From assembly GCA_023418915.1 (NCBI GenBank), contig JAEZYU010000014.1, positions 12,811 through 76,810 on the forward strand: DNA of 64,000 nucleotides. The letters are read 5' to 3'. Shown here piece after piece: positions 34,915 to 43,676 of the stretch (the stretch's first letter is position 1; the number at the start of each line of letters is the position of its first letter). Under the pieces are notes generated by a model that was not told the DNA's origin, searched no databases, and worked only from the letters and a program-made list of their open reading frames with translations. The DNA is from Bacillota bacterium (GTDB taxonomy: Bacteria; Bacillota; Clostridia; Acetivibrionales; DTU013). The position numbers were made by a program, and so were the translations under genes.

Positions 34915-37900
34915 TCACGACTTCTCTATCGCGACCTTGCTGCCCTTGCCGTCGAAGGTCGCAGGCGTAACCGACAGACGCCGGGCTATCCTCTGCTTCA
35001 GCTCCGGCACGTGGCTTATTATCCCGATTACACGGTCACTGGAACTCAATTTCTCCAGCGAATCCATAACAGAGTCAAGAAGCCCATGATCCAGAGTCCC
35101 AAAGCCCTCATCCAGGAAGAAGAACTCCAATGGGCTCTGTCCTTTTAGCTGTATTTGTTCGGACAACGCCAGAGCCAGTGAGAGCGAAGTCAGGAAGGTC
35201 TCTCCTCCGGAGAGCGTGGTTACCATCCTGTGTATGCCGCCATTTGCATCGTCCCTGATAATGAAGCCGGACTCCGCATCCAGTTCCAGCGCATATCTAT
35301 GCCCGGTCATCACACCGAGCGTGGATGAAGCCTTGGCAGCAACATACCGGAGCCTTTCTTCAGCTATATAGTCAATAAAGCTGTTGTCTTTGCCATGCAC
35401 AGCTTTGAGCAGCTTTTGTATCTGTTCATAGAGACCATGCTTGTGAGATACACCGGCAAGGGTACTGCGCAGCTCTTCCCATCTGTTATGCTTCCTGCTG
35501 ATATTGTTATAGTGATTTTTTGCCACCTCACTATCTGAAATGGTCTTCTTTGAGTGTTCCAAAAGCTCCTTATACGAGTGTTCGATACGATTCCACTCTT
35601 CTTCTGTGATCGACCGTGTTTTCAGTTTCTTTTCCAGCAAGCCTCTATGCGCCTTTATGTTGATCGATTCCTGATCATATTTATCTGTTTCGGCCTTTAG
35701 CACTTTTTGCTCATCCTGCTTCATTATACAGCTCTCTGCCTCATCCGGTCCGCTAAAGCCATTTTCTTCAAGCGCAGTAAAGAGCTTTTCTCTGTCCACT
35801 GAAAGATTTTCCGAATAGAAGCTCAGCTTGCTGTCAAGGCTCGATTTATTCACAACCAGTTCATTATGATGCTTTTCCAGCTCATCTATTCTGATAGTAT
35901 ATTCCGTGTCCGCCTCGTCATAGCTTCTGAGTTTTTTGTCTATCTGCGCTATACCATCTTCGATGTCTACCCCTCCGGCCAGCTCGGACAGCTTCCTTTC
36001 CTTTTCTTGCCCTTGTGCCGTAAGGCTGGATAGATCAGTTTCCAGTCGGGTTCTTTCGTTATTTAGCCTGCTCAGTTCACCATTGAGTTGATCGATACGA
36101 ACTCTCATGTCATCAGCTGCTTTTCTCGTCCTGCTGATGACAGATTCTATCTCGTTCAGCCTGTGGTCATTCTCAGATAACTTTGCAAGCTCTGCTGCCG
36201 CACTGGTAATAGAATACCTGACAAGGTATTTTTCAAGTTTCCGGCGCACAGTACAAAGTCTTTCGGACGCTTCAGCCAACTCTGTCTCCAGCCGGGCAAG
36301 ATTATCATTATTGACCTTCAGTTCAGCGCTGATACTGTTTTGCGTTATTCTGAGGTCTGCCATCAAACCGTGGTGTTTATCTATTTGCTCCTTGAACTCA
36401 GCAAGCTTAACTTCCCAAGCCTCTATCAATTGCTGCCTTGTTTGGGCATTTGAATCGGCTTTTTCGATTTTCTGACGGATCTGGAGAAGCTCCAGGCTCT
36501 TCCACTCATCAGGCAGCTTTTGCCTTTCCTCTTCAAAGTCCTTGTCCTTCTGCACCTGGTCCTTTATCGCCTGGTCCAGCTGCTTTGAAATAGTCTTGTA
36601 ATTTTCAGCCGCTATTACAGCATCTTTTTCCGCTTCCTTTAGTAACGCTTCGGCATCAGCAAGCTTCTTGCGGGCATTCTCCACCTTTTGCTCCAGTATG
36701 GCAGCTTCCTCCGCTCCTCTATGCGCAGCAGGTAAAGGATGCTCCAGAGATCCGCAGACAGGGCATGGCTCTCCTTCCTTCAATCGTTTCGACAATGAGT
36801 AGGCCGTATTTTTATCCAACTCCCGAAGGCATTCATCAAGCTGCAGCCTGCATTGTTCACAACGGCTTGTTACATCTGCACGCACCTTGTCCAGTTCGGC
36901 GGCTCTGTGCTTCGCATCTTCAAAGGCGGCCCCCAACTCCTTTGATTTGGTTTTTGACAGCTTTACATCATCTTTTCTCAGCTTGAGTACCTGGTATATA
37001 CCCTGTGCTTTATGCACCTTCTCCATCATTTTTATTACTGAGTCTCTGTCTCCGGGTTTTCCGGCCTCATGCTTCTTAATGGAATCCGTCAGCTCCTCTT
37101 CTGCTGTAAGGCCGGCTGCAATCTTCTTCATTAATGAATCCAGTTGTTCTTCCAGTTCCCCGGTTGTTTTCTTTGCAGCAGCTTTTTTACCCTGGAGCTG
37201 TTCTATGGTCTTAGCCAGTGACGCAGCTTCATTTTCAAGAGCTGCTCCCTGCTGGATCTGCTGCCTGTACTCAGGTTCGGTCCTTAGCGGCTCCGACTCT
37301 GAGATAAGCGACTGCAGCTTTCTCTTCAACCCTTCCAGTTCGGCGTTTTCCCTTGCGATATCCGCAGATGTCGATTCTGCGGTTTTTTGCGCCGCTTCTG
37401 CCAAGCCTTGAAGCTTGTCTATCCTGCTGTTCAGCATCGCTGCCTCAGCCTTGACACCAAGCGCGTCCTGCAGCCGGGTCCTCTGCTCCACCAGCTTTTG
37501 CCGGCCTGCAGCCGCTTCGCATTTTATCCTGTTATACTCTGCCTTTGTTTGCGCAAGCTTATCCTTGACACCGGGCAAAACGGCAGCTATTTCCGCCAAC
37601 AGCTTTTCGGTTACTTTCAACTTTTCTTCCTGTTCTCTGTTTTTGCGTATCATGGCAGCAAGGCCGTCTGCTTTGACTGCCTTTTCAAGCTGTATTCGCT
37701 TCTTCGATATTGCAGGCTCGGATATCCTGTGCGAGTCTTCTCTCCTGGCAAGATCATTGAGTTCACATACAAGGCTCCAGACCTCTTTGGATTCGTTGTA
37801 GGCCGCTTCCAGTCTTTTTAGTTCACTTTCTGTCCTTTTCCTGTCTTCTTCTGCCGCTTCCATTGCGCTCTTTGCCTCTTTAAGCGCTTCATCAGAAGCG

Positions 37901-38538
37901 TCTGCATATCCCATCAGCTCGCCTGTCAGCAGATCTATGCGACTTCTCAGCGCTGACATTTTTCGAGCTATCTTATCGGTCAGCAGTCTTCCGTATTCTT
38001 CAAGATAGAATATCCTCTCAAGCATACCTCTTCTGTCAGAATTCTTGAGCATCAGAAACTCATGGAAGCTATTCTGCGGAAGCACAACTGCACGTGTAAA
38101 GTCCTCGTTTCCAAGGCCCAGCAGTTCCTTTATGAAATTGCTCACCTCTGTAGCCTTGTCACATAACGGTATATCTCCGCCTTCGTTCACCTCTATGAGA
38201 CGAGCTATTTTGGCCTCACATGCATTCGGGGATTTCTTCCTCCTCTGGTATGTCCTTTCCACTCTGTATGTGCTTCTTTTGCCGTTCTTGCTCAGATCGA
38301 ACGTGAATGCAACCCGGACAGTTTTGTATCCGGAATTTATTATGCCCTGGGTACCGTTTTCGGCTCTTTTCACTCTTCCGTATAATGCAAAGGTTATAGC
38401 ATCGAGTATGGTGGATTTGCCGCTTCCGGTCGGCCCAAAAATGCCAAACAGGCCTGTTTCACCCAATATATCAAAATCTATTATCTGAGTCTCGGTGAAG
38501 CTTTGAAGTCCCTCTATTTCCAGAAGCCTTGGTCTCAT
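34915..38538 (-). CDS. sbcC: SbcC, ATPase/coiled-coil subunit of the SbcCD nuclease (Rad50-like)
   Basis: 1207 residues. N-terminal ABC half with Walker A FGPTGSGKSTILDAITFALYG (Lys in GKST), two long coiled coils (about 180-560 and 640-1000), the zinc hook EPCPVCGSLEHP near residue 590, and the C-terminal half with signature LSGGETFLTSLSLALA and Walker B EFFFLDEGFGTLD. With SbcD it opens hairpins and cuts protein-blocked or palindromic DNA ends. The start overlaps the sbcD stop by 4 nt (ATGA), so both are co-translated. Slightly long for the family. Its substrate, palindromes and hairpins, is notable given how many such repeats this window has. Confidence 0.97.
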   Translation of the reverse strand: MRPRLLEIEGLQSFTETQIIDFDILGETGLFGIFGPTGSGKSTILDAITFALYGRVKRAENGTQGIINSGYKTVRVAFTFDLSKNGKRSTYRVERTYQRRKKSPNACEAKIARLIEVNEGGDIPLCDKATEVSNFIKELLGLGNEDFTRAVVLPQNSFHEFLMLKNSDRRGMLERIFYLEEYGRLLTDKIARKMSALRSRIDLLTGELMGYADASDEALKEAKSAMEAAEEDRKRTESELKRLEAAYNESKEVWSLVCELNDLARREDSHRISEPAISKKRIQLEKAVKADGLAAMIRKNREQEEKLKVTEKLLAEIAAVLPGVKDKLAQTKAEYNRIKCEAAAGRQKLVEQRTRLQDALGVKAEAAMLNSRIDKLQGLAEAAQKTAESTSADIARENAELEGLKRKLQSLISESEPLRTEPEYRQQIQQGAALENEAASLAKTIEQLQGKKAAAKKTTGELEEQLDSLMKKIAAGLTAEEELTDSIKKHEAGKPGDRDSVIKMMEKVHKAQGIYQVLKLRKDDVKLSKTKSKELGAAFEDAKHRAAELDKVRADVTSRCEQCRLQLDECLRELDKNTAYSLSKRLKEGEPCPVCGSLEHPLPAAHRGAEEAAILEQKVENARKKLADAEALLKEAEKDAVIAAENYKTISKQLDQAIKDQVQKDKDFEEERQKLPDEWKSLELLQIRQKIEKADSNAQTRQQLIEAWEVKLAEFKEQIDKHHGLMADLRITQNSISAELKVNNDNLARLETELAEASERLCTVRRKLEKYLVRYSITSAAAELAKLSENDHRLNEIESVISRTRKAADDMRVRIDQLNGELSRLNNERTRLETDLSSLTAQGQEKERKLSELAGGVDIEDGIAQIDKKLRSYDEADTEYTIRIDELEKHHNELVVNKSSLDSKLSFYSENLSVDREKLFTALEENGFSGPDEAESCIMKQDEQKVLKAETDKYDQESINIKAHRGLLEKKLKTRSITEEEWNRIEHSYKELLEHSKKTISDSEVAKNHYNNISRKHNRWEELRSTLAGVSHKHGLYEQIQKLLKAVHGKDNSFIDYIAEERLRYVAAKASSTLGVMTGHRYALELDAESGFIIRDDANGGIHRMVTTLSGGETFLTSLSLALALSEQIQLKGQSPLEFFFLDEGFGTLDHGLLDSVMDSLEKLSSSDRVIGIISHVPELKQRIARRLSVTPATFDGKGSKVAIEKS

Positions 38539-40253
38539 CCTGCCTCCGCCTCCTCTTCTGCCTCATCATCTGCTGCTGCGTCCGTTATGGCCTCCGCTGC
38601 ATATTCCGTTGCTACATCTCCCGTATGATCCGCCGAAGCTTCTGTTGCTTCGTCCGTTACGGCATCCGATACGGCCTCGGCTGCATTTTCCGCCACATTA
38701 TCCGCTCTGCCATCCGCTGTGTTATCCGAAGCATTATCCGCTCCGCTATCCGCTACATTTTCCGAAGCATTATCCCCTCCGTCATCCGCTGTGTTATCCG
38801 AAGCATTATCCGCTCTGCCATCAGCCTTAATTTCTGCTTCGTTTTCCGTTACATCGTTAATTTCAGTGCTGTCCTGCAAATCATCGTTTATTATTTCTAT
38901 AAATGCCTGCATCATTTCATCCGGTATATCTGTCCCTATCCTGTACCTGTAATAGTCTCTGAACAGTTCATCCATTTTTCTGCCCTCTCTGCTCATATCA
39001 CTCAGTACTTCCGCCTCATCTGCCTTAAGCCTCGGACGAATGTTTATTATACCCGGATGAAGGCTTCTGATAGTTTTCTGCTCATCAGCTGTCAGTACAC
39101 GGTCTGTCATAATCTCAAGATCGATCCAGGCATTGGAATCCTTTCCTTCTTCGCACCATTCCACTGCCTGTCCGATGCCTTGATCAGCATACCACTTTAT
39201 CAGAGGTTTACCGCAATCAAGGTAAACCGGTGTGACCTCGGCCTTCTCGCCGGGTATGGCATCCACTATAAAGACAGCTTTGCTATAGTCTGCTTCAGAG
39301 AAACTGTATGCTAACGGAGAGCCTGCATAATACGTCGGGCAGGCTGCACTTCGAATCTGCTGGGGACGATGCAGGTGACCTAATGCCGCATAATGCGTTT
39401 TTTGGGGTATAGCAGAGGGATTCACTGTCATTGCTCCCCCTACCTGAAGAGTTCTTTCAGAATCAGATGTACTGCCGCCCATTAGGAATAAATGCGCGAC
39501 TATCAAATTCACCGTATCGTCCCTGAATTTCTCCGACAGTTCAGAAAAAATACTGCCGATCTTGTCTGAGTAGGCTTTTTGAAGCACAGCCTCATCAGCT
39601 TCATCGGAAAGTAGCTCCTCAAGCCTGGACTCCGAAGGATATGGCATTGTCATTATCACTGAGTTATGACAACTGCGCGGCAGACTCAGTTCCAGCCAGC
39701 CTGGACCGGCATCGGCAATGATACTCTTAGTATTTGTTTTGTATTCACCTGCATCGGCAATGGTACCCTCAGTAATTGATTTGTATTCACCGGCATCGGC
39801 AATGATACCCTCAGTATTTGATGTGTATTCACCGGCATCGACAATGATACCCTCAGTATTTGATTTGTATTCACCGGCATCGGCAATGATACCCTCAGTA
39901 TTTGATTTATATTCGCCTGCATCGCTCCCAGGATAGCCGAGCAGTATTATGCCGTTTTTGTATGCCAGTGGGCTTGCGGCACAAAGCCTTTCAGGATTAT
40001 CATGGTTCCCTGCTATAACTACAACAGCTCTCCCGTCCTTCCCTAGCCTGTCCATTGCTTCATAAAACAACTCCTCCGCTGCAGCTGAAGGATTGTATGT
40101 GTCATATATATCTCCGGCTATCAGCACAAGATCGACATCTCTCTCATCGGCAATGTTTACAAGACAGTCAATGAAATCTCGCTGTTCATTGATCCTGCTG
40201 ATATGCTCAAGGCTTCTGCCAAGGTGCCAGTCGGAAGTGTGCAAAATACGCAT
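38535..40253 (-). CDS. sbcD: SbcD, nuclease subunit of SbcCD (Mre11-like), with two repeat-encoded inserts
   Basis: 572 residues against about 380-420 for usual SbcD. Phosphoesterase motifs are intact: ILHTSDWHLGRS, LIAGDIYDTYNP, VIAGNHDNPERL, IVAHLFLMGG and ALGHLHRPQQ. Two additions explain the extra length. First, five tandem 42-bp units (39714-39923) encode DAGEYKSNTEGIIA-type repeats at about residues 111-180, in the loop after ILLGYPG. Second, the C-terminal tail (about residues 465-572) is made of N/A/D/E-rich repeats such as ADNASDNTADDG. Both keep the frame open and leave catalytic motifs untouched, so the enzyme is probably active. sbcC follows with a 4-nt overlap. Confidence 0.95.
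   Translation of the reverse strand: MRILHTSDWHLGRSLEHISRINEQRDFIDCLVNIADERDVDLVLIAGDIYDTYNPSAAAEELFYEAMDRLGKDGRAVVVIAGNHDNPERLCAASPLAYKNGIILLGYPGSDAGEYKSNTEGIIADAGEYKSNTEGIIVDAGEYTSNTEGIIADAGEYKSITEGTIADAGEYKTNTKSIIADAGPGWLELSLPRSCHNSVIMTMPYPSESRLEELLSDEADEAVLQKAYSDKIGSIFSELSEKFRDDTVNLIVAHLFLMGGSTSDSERTLQVGGAMTVNPSAIPQKTHYAALGHLHRPQQIRSAACPTYYAGSPLAYSFSEADYSKAVFIVDAIPGEKAEVTPVYLDCGKPLIKWYADQGIGQAVEWCEEGKDSNAWIDLEIMTDRVLTADEQKTIRSLHPGIINIRPRLKADEAEVLSDMSREGRKMDELFRDYYRYRIGTDIPDEMMQAFIEIINDDLQDSTEINDVTENEAEIKADGRADNASDNTADDGGDNASENVADSGADNASDNTADGRADNVAENAAEAVSDAVTDEATEASADHTGDVATEYAAEAITDAAADDEAEEEAEAG
39714..39923 (-). repeat. Five in-frame 42-bp tandem repeats inside sbcD
   Basis: Units at 39714, 39756, 39798, 39840 and 39882, all 42 bp, differing by a few substitutions only. 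Each encodes 14 residues of the type DAGEYKSNTEGIIA. Confidence 0.95.
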
Positions 40254-40275
40254 GGACTATCCCCCCAGTATTTTC

Positions 40276-40400
40276 TACATCTGCTGTTTAGCTCGCATTT
40301 CTGCATATCTTACATCTGCTGTTTAGCTCGCATTTCCTATATTTCCTACATCTGCTGTTTAGCTCGCATTTCCTATATTTCCTACATCTGCTGTATTTCT
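40276..40400. repeat. 35/36-bp tandem repeats upstream of sbcD
   Basis: Unit tacatctgctgtttagctcg plus atttcctatatttcc starts at 40276, 40311, 40347 and 40383; the last copy is partial. Nearly identical units without unique spacers, so not CRISPR. It occupies the sbcD leader from 23 nt before the start codon. Confidence 0.85.
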
Positions 40401-40620
40401 TACCGTTCCAGTTTCTACTGGTGCTTTATATCTCACAGCTGCTCCCACATTTCTGGTATTCACTATGCTTACGCTGTACTCGTTTTGCTTGTGTATGCTG
40501 TCTGTATCTATGACCGTATGCCGAAACAGCGCTTAATCCAATCGTTGTTGAAATGCAAGTTTTATGCGGTTTACTTATTTGGAACATAACGGATCATTGA
40601 TATCCGATATGTTGGCATCT

Positions 40621-40717
40621 GTTATAACGCATAGTTCAAAGAAAAATTTTTGACTGCAGAAAATTTTTCTTACCTTTGTGCGTTTCAATGAGGCTGGTCG
40701 CAAGCAAGGTTTACTGC
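40621..40717 (-). repeat. Dispersed hairpin repeat, copy upstream of sbcD
   Basis: Contains TTCAAAGAAAAATTTTTGAC and GCAGAAAATTTTTCTTACC, which form a hairpin (AAAAATTTTT / AAAAATTTTC-like arms), followed by GTTTCAAT...GCAAGCAAGG. The same order of parts occurs at 53419-53515 upstream of the sigma factor, and the hairpin part alone in the array at 62798-63680. Confidence 0.65.
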
Positions 40718-40776
40718 CCGCCTCATTATATTGATTATACCACTTCGGTACGGTTCCGGACAGACTTCATTTTAAA

Positions 40777-41365
40777 GCATGTAGGTCATAAACATACTCA
40801 TCCGTTTACTGTGATGTCCGAATCCTTGTGCATAGAATAGAGTGTACAAAAATTCAGATAATGAGTGGCATATTATTTCAAATATGTAGTTTTGAACAGA
40901 AAAACTCGATTAAGCATCGCATTATATAGCCCAATTATGGACACATATCTATAATTGGCACACAGAAGTCGAAATTTTGCTCATTCACTTTTTCAGTTAA
41001 GCCAGCGCCGGAAAGAAGTCGTTTGTTTACACAGTCTGTGTTATGTTGTTTACGCAAGCTGTGTTATGGCATCAAGGTCTTGTACATACTCATCCGTTTA
41101 CTGTGATGCTCATATCCTTGTGAATAGAGTAGATTGTACAAAATTTCTGATAATGAGTGGCATATTAATTCAAATATGTAGTCTAGAACAGAAAAACTCG
41201 ATTATGCATCATATTATGTAACCCAATTATGGACGTATGTCTATAGTTGGCACACAGAAGTTGAAATTCTGCTCACTCACTTTTTCAGTTAAGCCAGCGC
41301 CGGAAATAAGTCTTTTGTTTACACAGGCTGTGTTATGTTGCTTACGCAAGCTGTGTTATGGCATC
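40777..41365. repeat. Tandem duplication of a 282-bp non-coding module
   Basis: Copy 1 about 40792-41073, copy 2 41084-41365, period 292 bp, about 90% identical by eye. Each has a CCAATTAT/ATARTTGG hairpin (40930-40957 and 41222-41249), the segment cactttttcagttaagccag and two 23-bp sub-repeats ending gctgtgttatg. No conserved reading frame. Function unknown; it may be two copies of a small transposon end region or an untranslated RNA. Confidence 0.8.
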
Positions 41366-41392
41366 GGAGTATCTGACATCAGCATACAAGAC

Positions 41393-41433
41393 AAAAAAAG
41401 AACTTCACGGTATCTCCGACGATACCATGAAGT
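41393..41433 (-). terminator. Strong terminator in the repeat region
   Basis: Minus strand: 13-bp stem ACTTCATGGTATC / GATACCGTGAAGT with one mismatch-free loop GTCGGA, followed by TCTTTTTTTG. It lies 365 nt past the NlpC/P60 stop, after the 41-bp repeats, so it may end a long 3' untranslated region or a separate RNA. Confidence 0.8.
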
Positions 41434-41595
41434 CCGCACTTCGTTTGTCATTTATCCAATTTGTATGATTCAGAGGTGGATCACCACTGACTTATCTACA
41501 CGTTATGATCTGGCACCGCCAAATCATACTAATCAAGCTGTCGGTTGAACTAATTGGCTGACTTCATTCTGATTGATCCTTTCCAATTAATTCCT

Positions 41596-41785
41596 ACCTG
41601 ATAGTTAACACCGACTGATCCTACCTGATCGCTACTCACCTGGCGGTTAAGCCAGTTGGTTCATACTGATCGCTTCTCACCTGGCGGTTAAGCCAGTTGG
41701 TTCCTACTGATCAATTCTCACCTGGCGGTTAAGCCAGTTGGTTCATACTGATCAATTCTCACCTGATAATCCCGCTGGTTGAACG
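41596..41785. repeat. 41-bp tandem repeats with an internal hairpin, 3' of the NlpC/P60 gene
   Basis: Starts of cacctggcggttaagccag at 41637, 41678 and 41719, then a diverged copy at 41760 and a diverged copy before 41637. Each full unit carries CTGGC-ggttaa-GCCAG, a small hairpin. Located between the gene and its apparent terminator. Confidence 0.85.
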
Positions 41786-41798
41786 CACTGGCTGCGGC

Positions 41799-42533
41799 CT
41801 ATTTCAGTACTCTTCTGGCAGTCATATAGGACTTGGCATAGAATCCGCTGTTGATATTGGATATTACAACCCCTTTATGACTTGATGAAGAATGAATCAT
41901 TTTACCGCTTCCGATATAGATACCGACGTGATTGATCTTGTTATGCCCTCCGTTAGTGTCAAAAAATACCAGATCTCCAGGCAACAGGTTCGCTTTTTTT
42001 ATGTATGACCCGTTCTTTGCCTGTGCTGCTGAATTCCTGTTCAGGGAAATACCAAAATGGTTGTAAACGTACTTCACATACCCCGAACAATCAAAGCCCC
42101 TTGTAGTAGAACCTCCCCATACATATCTGACGCCCATATACCTCTTCGCATAGTCGATAATGCTCTCTGCCGACCGGGAAGTAACTCTGGATTCATTGGC
42201 TTTGTTCACTGCTGCATCTGCTGCATCTGCTGTATCGCGACCCATCAGGCTGTCCAGCTTGCCCAATGTCTGCTTGCCTGCGATGCCGTCCCGCAGAAGG
42301 CCGTACTCTTTCTGCATTTTCAGCACTGCAGCCTTTGTAATATCTCCATAGTAACCTGTTGGCTTTACACTCATGAATCCAAGTTCGTTCAGATCCTTTT
42401 GAAGTGTGTAGACATCATCGCTCCTAATACCCTTTTTCAGTGTTACATTGGAGTAAGCAAAGGTCGCCTGTGCGGATAAAAAGACGATCAGTAAAAGTGC
42501 GGTAAGTGAAATCAGACATTTCTTCTGTGACAT
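41799..42533 (-). CDS. Secreted NlpC/P60 peptidoglycan endopeptidase with PG-binding domain
   Basis: 244 residues; ATG at 42533 with GAGGGGG upstream. Signal peptide (LTALLLIVFLSAQATFA), a PG_binding_1 domain (about 30-95: RSDDVYTLQKDLNELGF, GYYGDITKAAVLKMQKEYGL), then the NlpC/P60 domain (about 120-243). The catalytic Cys is in GFDCSGYVKYVYNHFG, the His in NKINHVGIYIGSGKMIHSS and the polar third residue follows. Cuts the D-Glu to meso-DAP (or equivalent) peptide bonds in cell wall and serves cell separation or remodelling. Alone in its region; followed by 41-bp repeats and a distant terminator. Confidence 0.94.
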   Translation of the reverse strand: MSQKKCLISLTALLLIVFLSAQATFAYSNVTLKKGIRSDDVYTLQKDLNELGFMSVKPTGYYGDITKAAVLKMQKEYGLLRDGIAGKQTLGKLDSLMGRDTADAADAAVNKANESRVTSRSAESIIDYAKRYMGVRYVWGGSTTRGFDCSGYVKYVYNHFGISLNRNSAAQAKNGSYIKKANLLPGDLVFFDTNGGHNKINHVGIYIGSGKMIHSSSSHKGVVISNINSGFYAKSYMTARRVLK

Positions 42534-42922
42534 TATATATCCCCCTCTTTTTTAGTTGCCTGCGAGGTTAGTTGACGGGTTAGGTAAAAGAGTATACCCC
42601 GCCATAAAAATGGCTTCACCCCAGAAGAAAATACCCCCCCGTTCCCCAGACATCAGGGATTCGGCATTATTTAGTTTACCATAAAAATGGGATTATGGAA
42701 ACCTATAAAGATTTACAATTATTGTGTTGGTATGTTTTTTACAGAAGAGCTGTTATTTCAGAAGGTCGTATATAAGCCCCATATATGAAGCTTTGAGGTT
42801 CTTGCTGAAAGCTACTGAAACGGGTATTTCGGGTATTCTCTTCTTCAAACAGTAGAATCGCAGAAAACCGAATGTAAGCCCCATATATGAAGCTTTGAGG
42901 TTCTTGCTGAAAGCTACTGGAA
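42534..42922. other. Spacer between the GNAT and NlpC/P60 genes with a 45-bp direct repeat
   Basis: Two exact or nearly exact 45-bp copies (42773-42817 and 42875-42919) starting taagccccatatatgaagct, period 102 bp. The second ends 3 nt before the GNAT stop codon. The promoter of the NlpC gene must lie here, AT-rich part 42660-42740. Confidence 0.75.
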
Positions 42923-43597
42923 TTAGGTATTCAGGGCATCCTGTCCTGTAGGGGCATCCTGTCCTGTAGGGGCACCGTGTCCTGTTGGGGCACTGTGTCC
43001 TGTTGAGGCATCCTGTCCTGTTGGGGCACTGTGTCCTGTAGGGGCATCCTGTCCTGTAGAGGCATCCTGTCCTGTAACAGAAACCACACTGCTGGCTAGA
43101 AGCTTTTCAAAGGCGAGGCGTTCGCTGCCGTCACGTAAAAAGATGATGCCGCAGTATTTAAAACTATTTTTAGTAAGCATCTTCTGCATGGACATATTGT
43201 CTTTATGGGTGTCTACCCTGATACTTTGTATACCTGCTTTTCTGCATAGCATCTCTATATTATGTATCATTAGGCCAGCAAGCCCGTTACCTTTTAAGGA
43301 ACTCTCTACAGCCATCCTGTGTATGACGGCATATCTCCCGCTGCCTGCCCAACTGCCGCTATATATGGTTCCATATGTCTCTTCACCTTCAAACGATACA
43401 ACAGCGGTTGAAATTATGTTGCCGCTTTTCACTAGAACATAATTATTTTCATTTTTTATGTCATTCATGACGACATCAGCATTGGGATAATTGTTTTGCC
43501 ACTGATCAATCCCGTTATCTCGGAAATATCTCTGAGCCTGCTCAATTATTTCCATTATTTTTTCTGCATCCGTTTCAATAGCTCTTTTAAAGTACAT
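42923..43597 (-). CDS. GNAT N-acetyltransferase with a C-terminal hexapeptide-repeat tail
   Basis: 224 residues. The first about 170 form a GNAT domain: MYFKRAIETDAEKIMEII, IDQWQNNYPN, the acetyl-CoA loop in VIHRMAVESSLKGNGLAGLM and IRVDTHKDNMSMQKMLTKN. This matches the usual N-acetyltransferase length of 165-175. The remaining about 50 residues are eight 18-bp units (42935-43078) encoding TGQDAP/TGHSAP variants, ending LNT. The tail is hydrophilic and probably unstructured. Substrate unknown. Start uses AGGGTG. Transcribed with or after the DUF1836 gene (79-nt gap). Confidence 0.85.
   Translation of the reverse strand: MYFKRAIETDAEKIMEIIEQAQRYFRDNGIDQWQNNYPNADVVMNDIKNENNYVLVKSGNIISTAVVSFEGEETYGTIYSGSWAGSGRYAVIHRMAVESSLKGNGLAGLMIHNIEMLCRKAGIQSIRVDTHKDNMSMQKMLTKNSFKYCGIIFLRDGSERLAFEKLLASSVVSVTGQDASTGQDAPTGHSAPTGQDASTGHSAPTGHGAPTGQDAPTGQDALNT
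42935..43078 (-). repeat. Eight 18-bp in-frame repeats at the 3' end of the GNAT gene
   Basis: Unit gcatcctgtcctgtaggg and close variants (gcactgtgtcctgttggg), eight times, giving TGQDAP-like hexapeptides. Confidence 0.95.
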
Positions 43598-43676
43598 ATT
43601 ACACCCTATTTATTTAATGTGAACAAACCGACCGCCATGTGTTTTTCAATTCTGTGGTCCTTTTTCGGGCTTCTTA

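Larger units (their letters stand above)
40254..41798. other. 1.5-kb gene-free repeat region between sbcD and the NlpC/P60 gene
   Basis: No supported gene. From right to left in minus-strand reading: 41-bp hairpin repeats, a terminator, two copies of a 282-bp module, an approximately 100-bp dispersed repeat and 35/36-bp tandem repeats next to sbcD. Each is listed separately. Confidence 0.7.

Noticed and set aside
39686..39922. Frame made of VNTNQILRVSLPMP-type repeats
   Set aside because: Alternative frame of the 42-bp repeat array in sbcD; open only because the unit length is a multiple of 3.
40276..41785. CRISPR-like arrays (35/36-bp and 41-bp periodicities)
   Set aside because: Whole units are repeated; there are no unique spacers between short repeats, no leader and no cas genes nearby.
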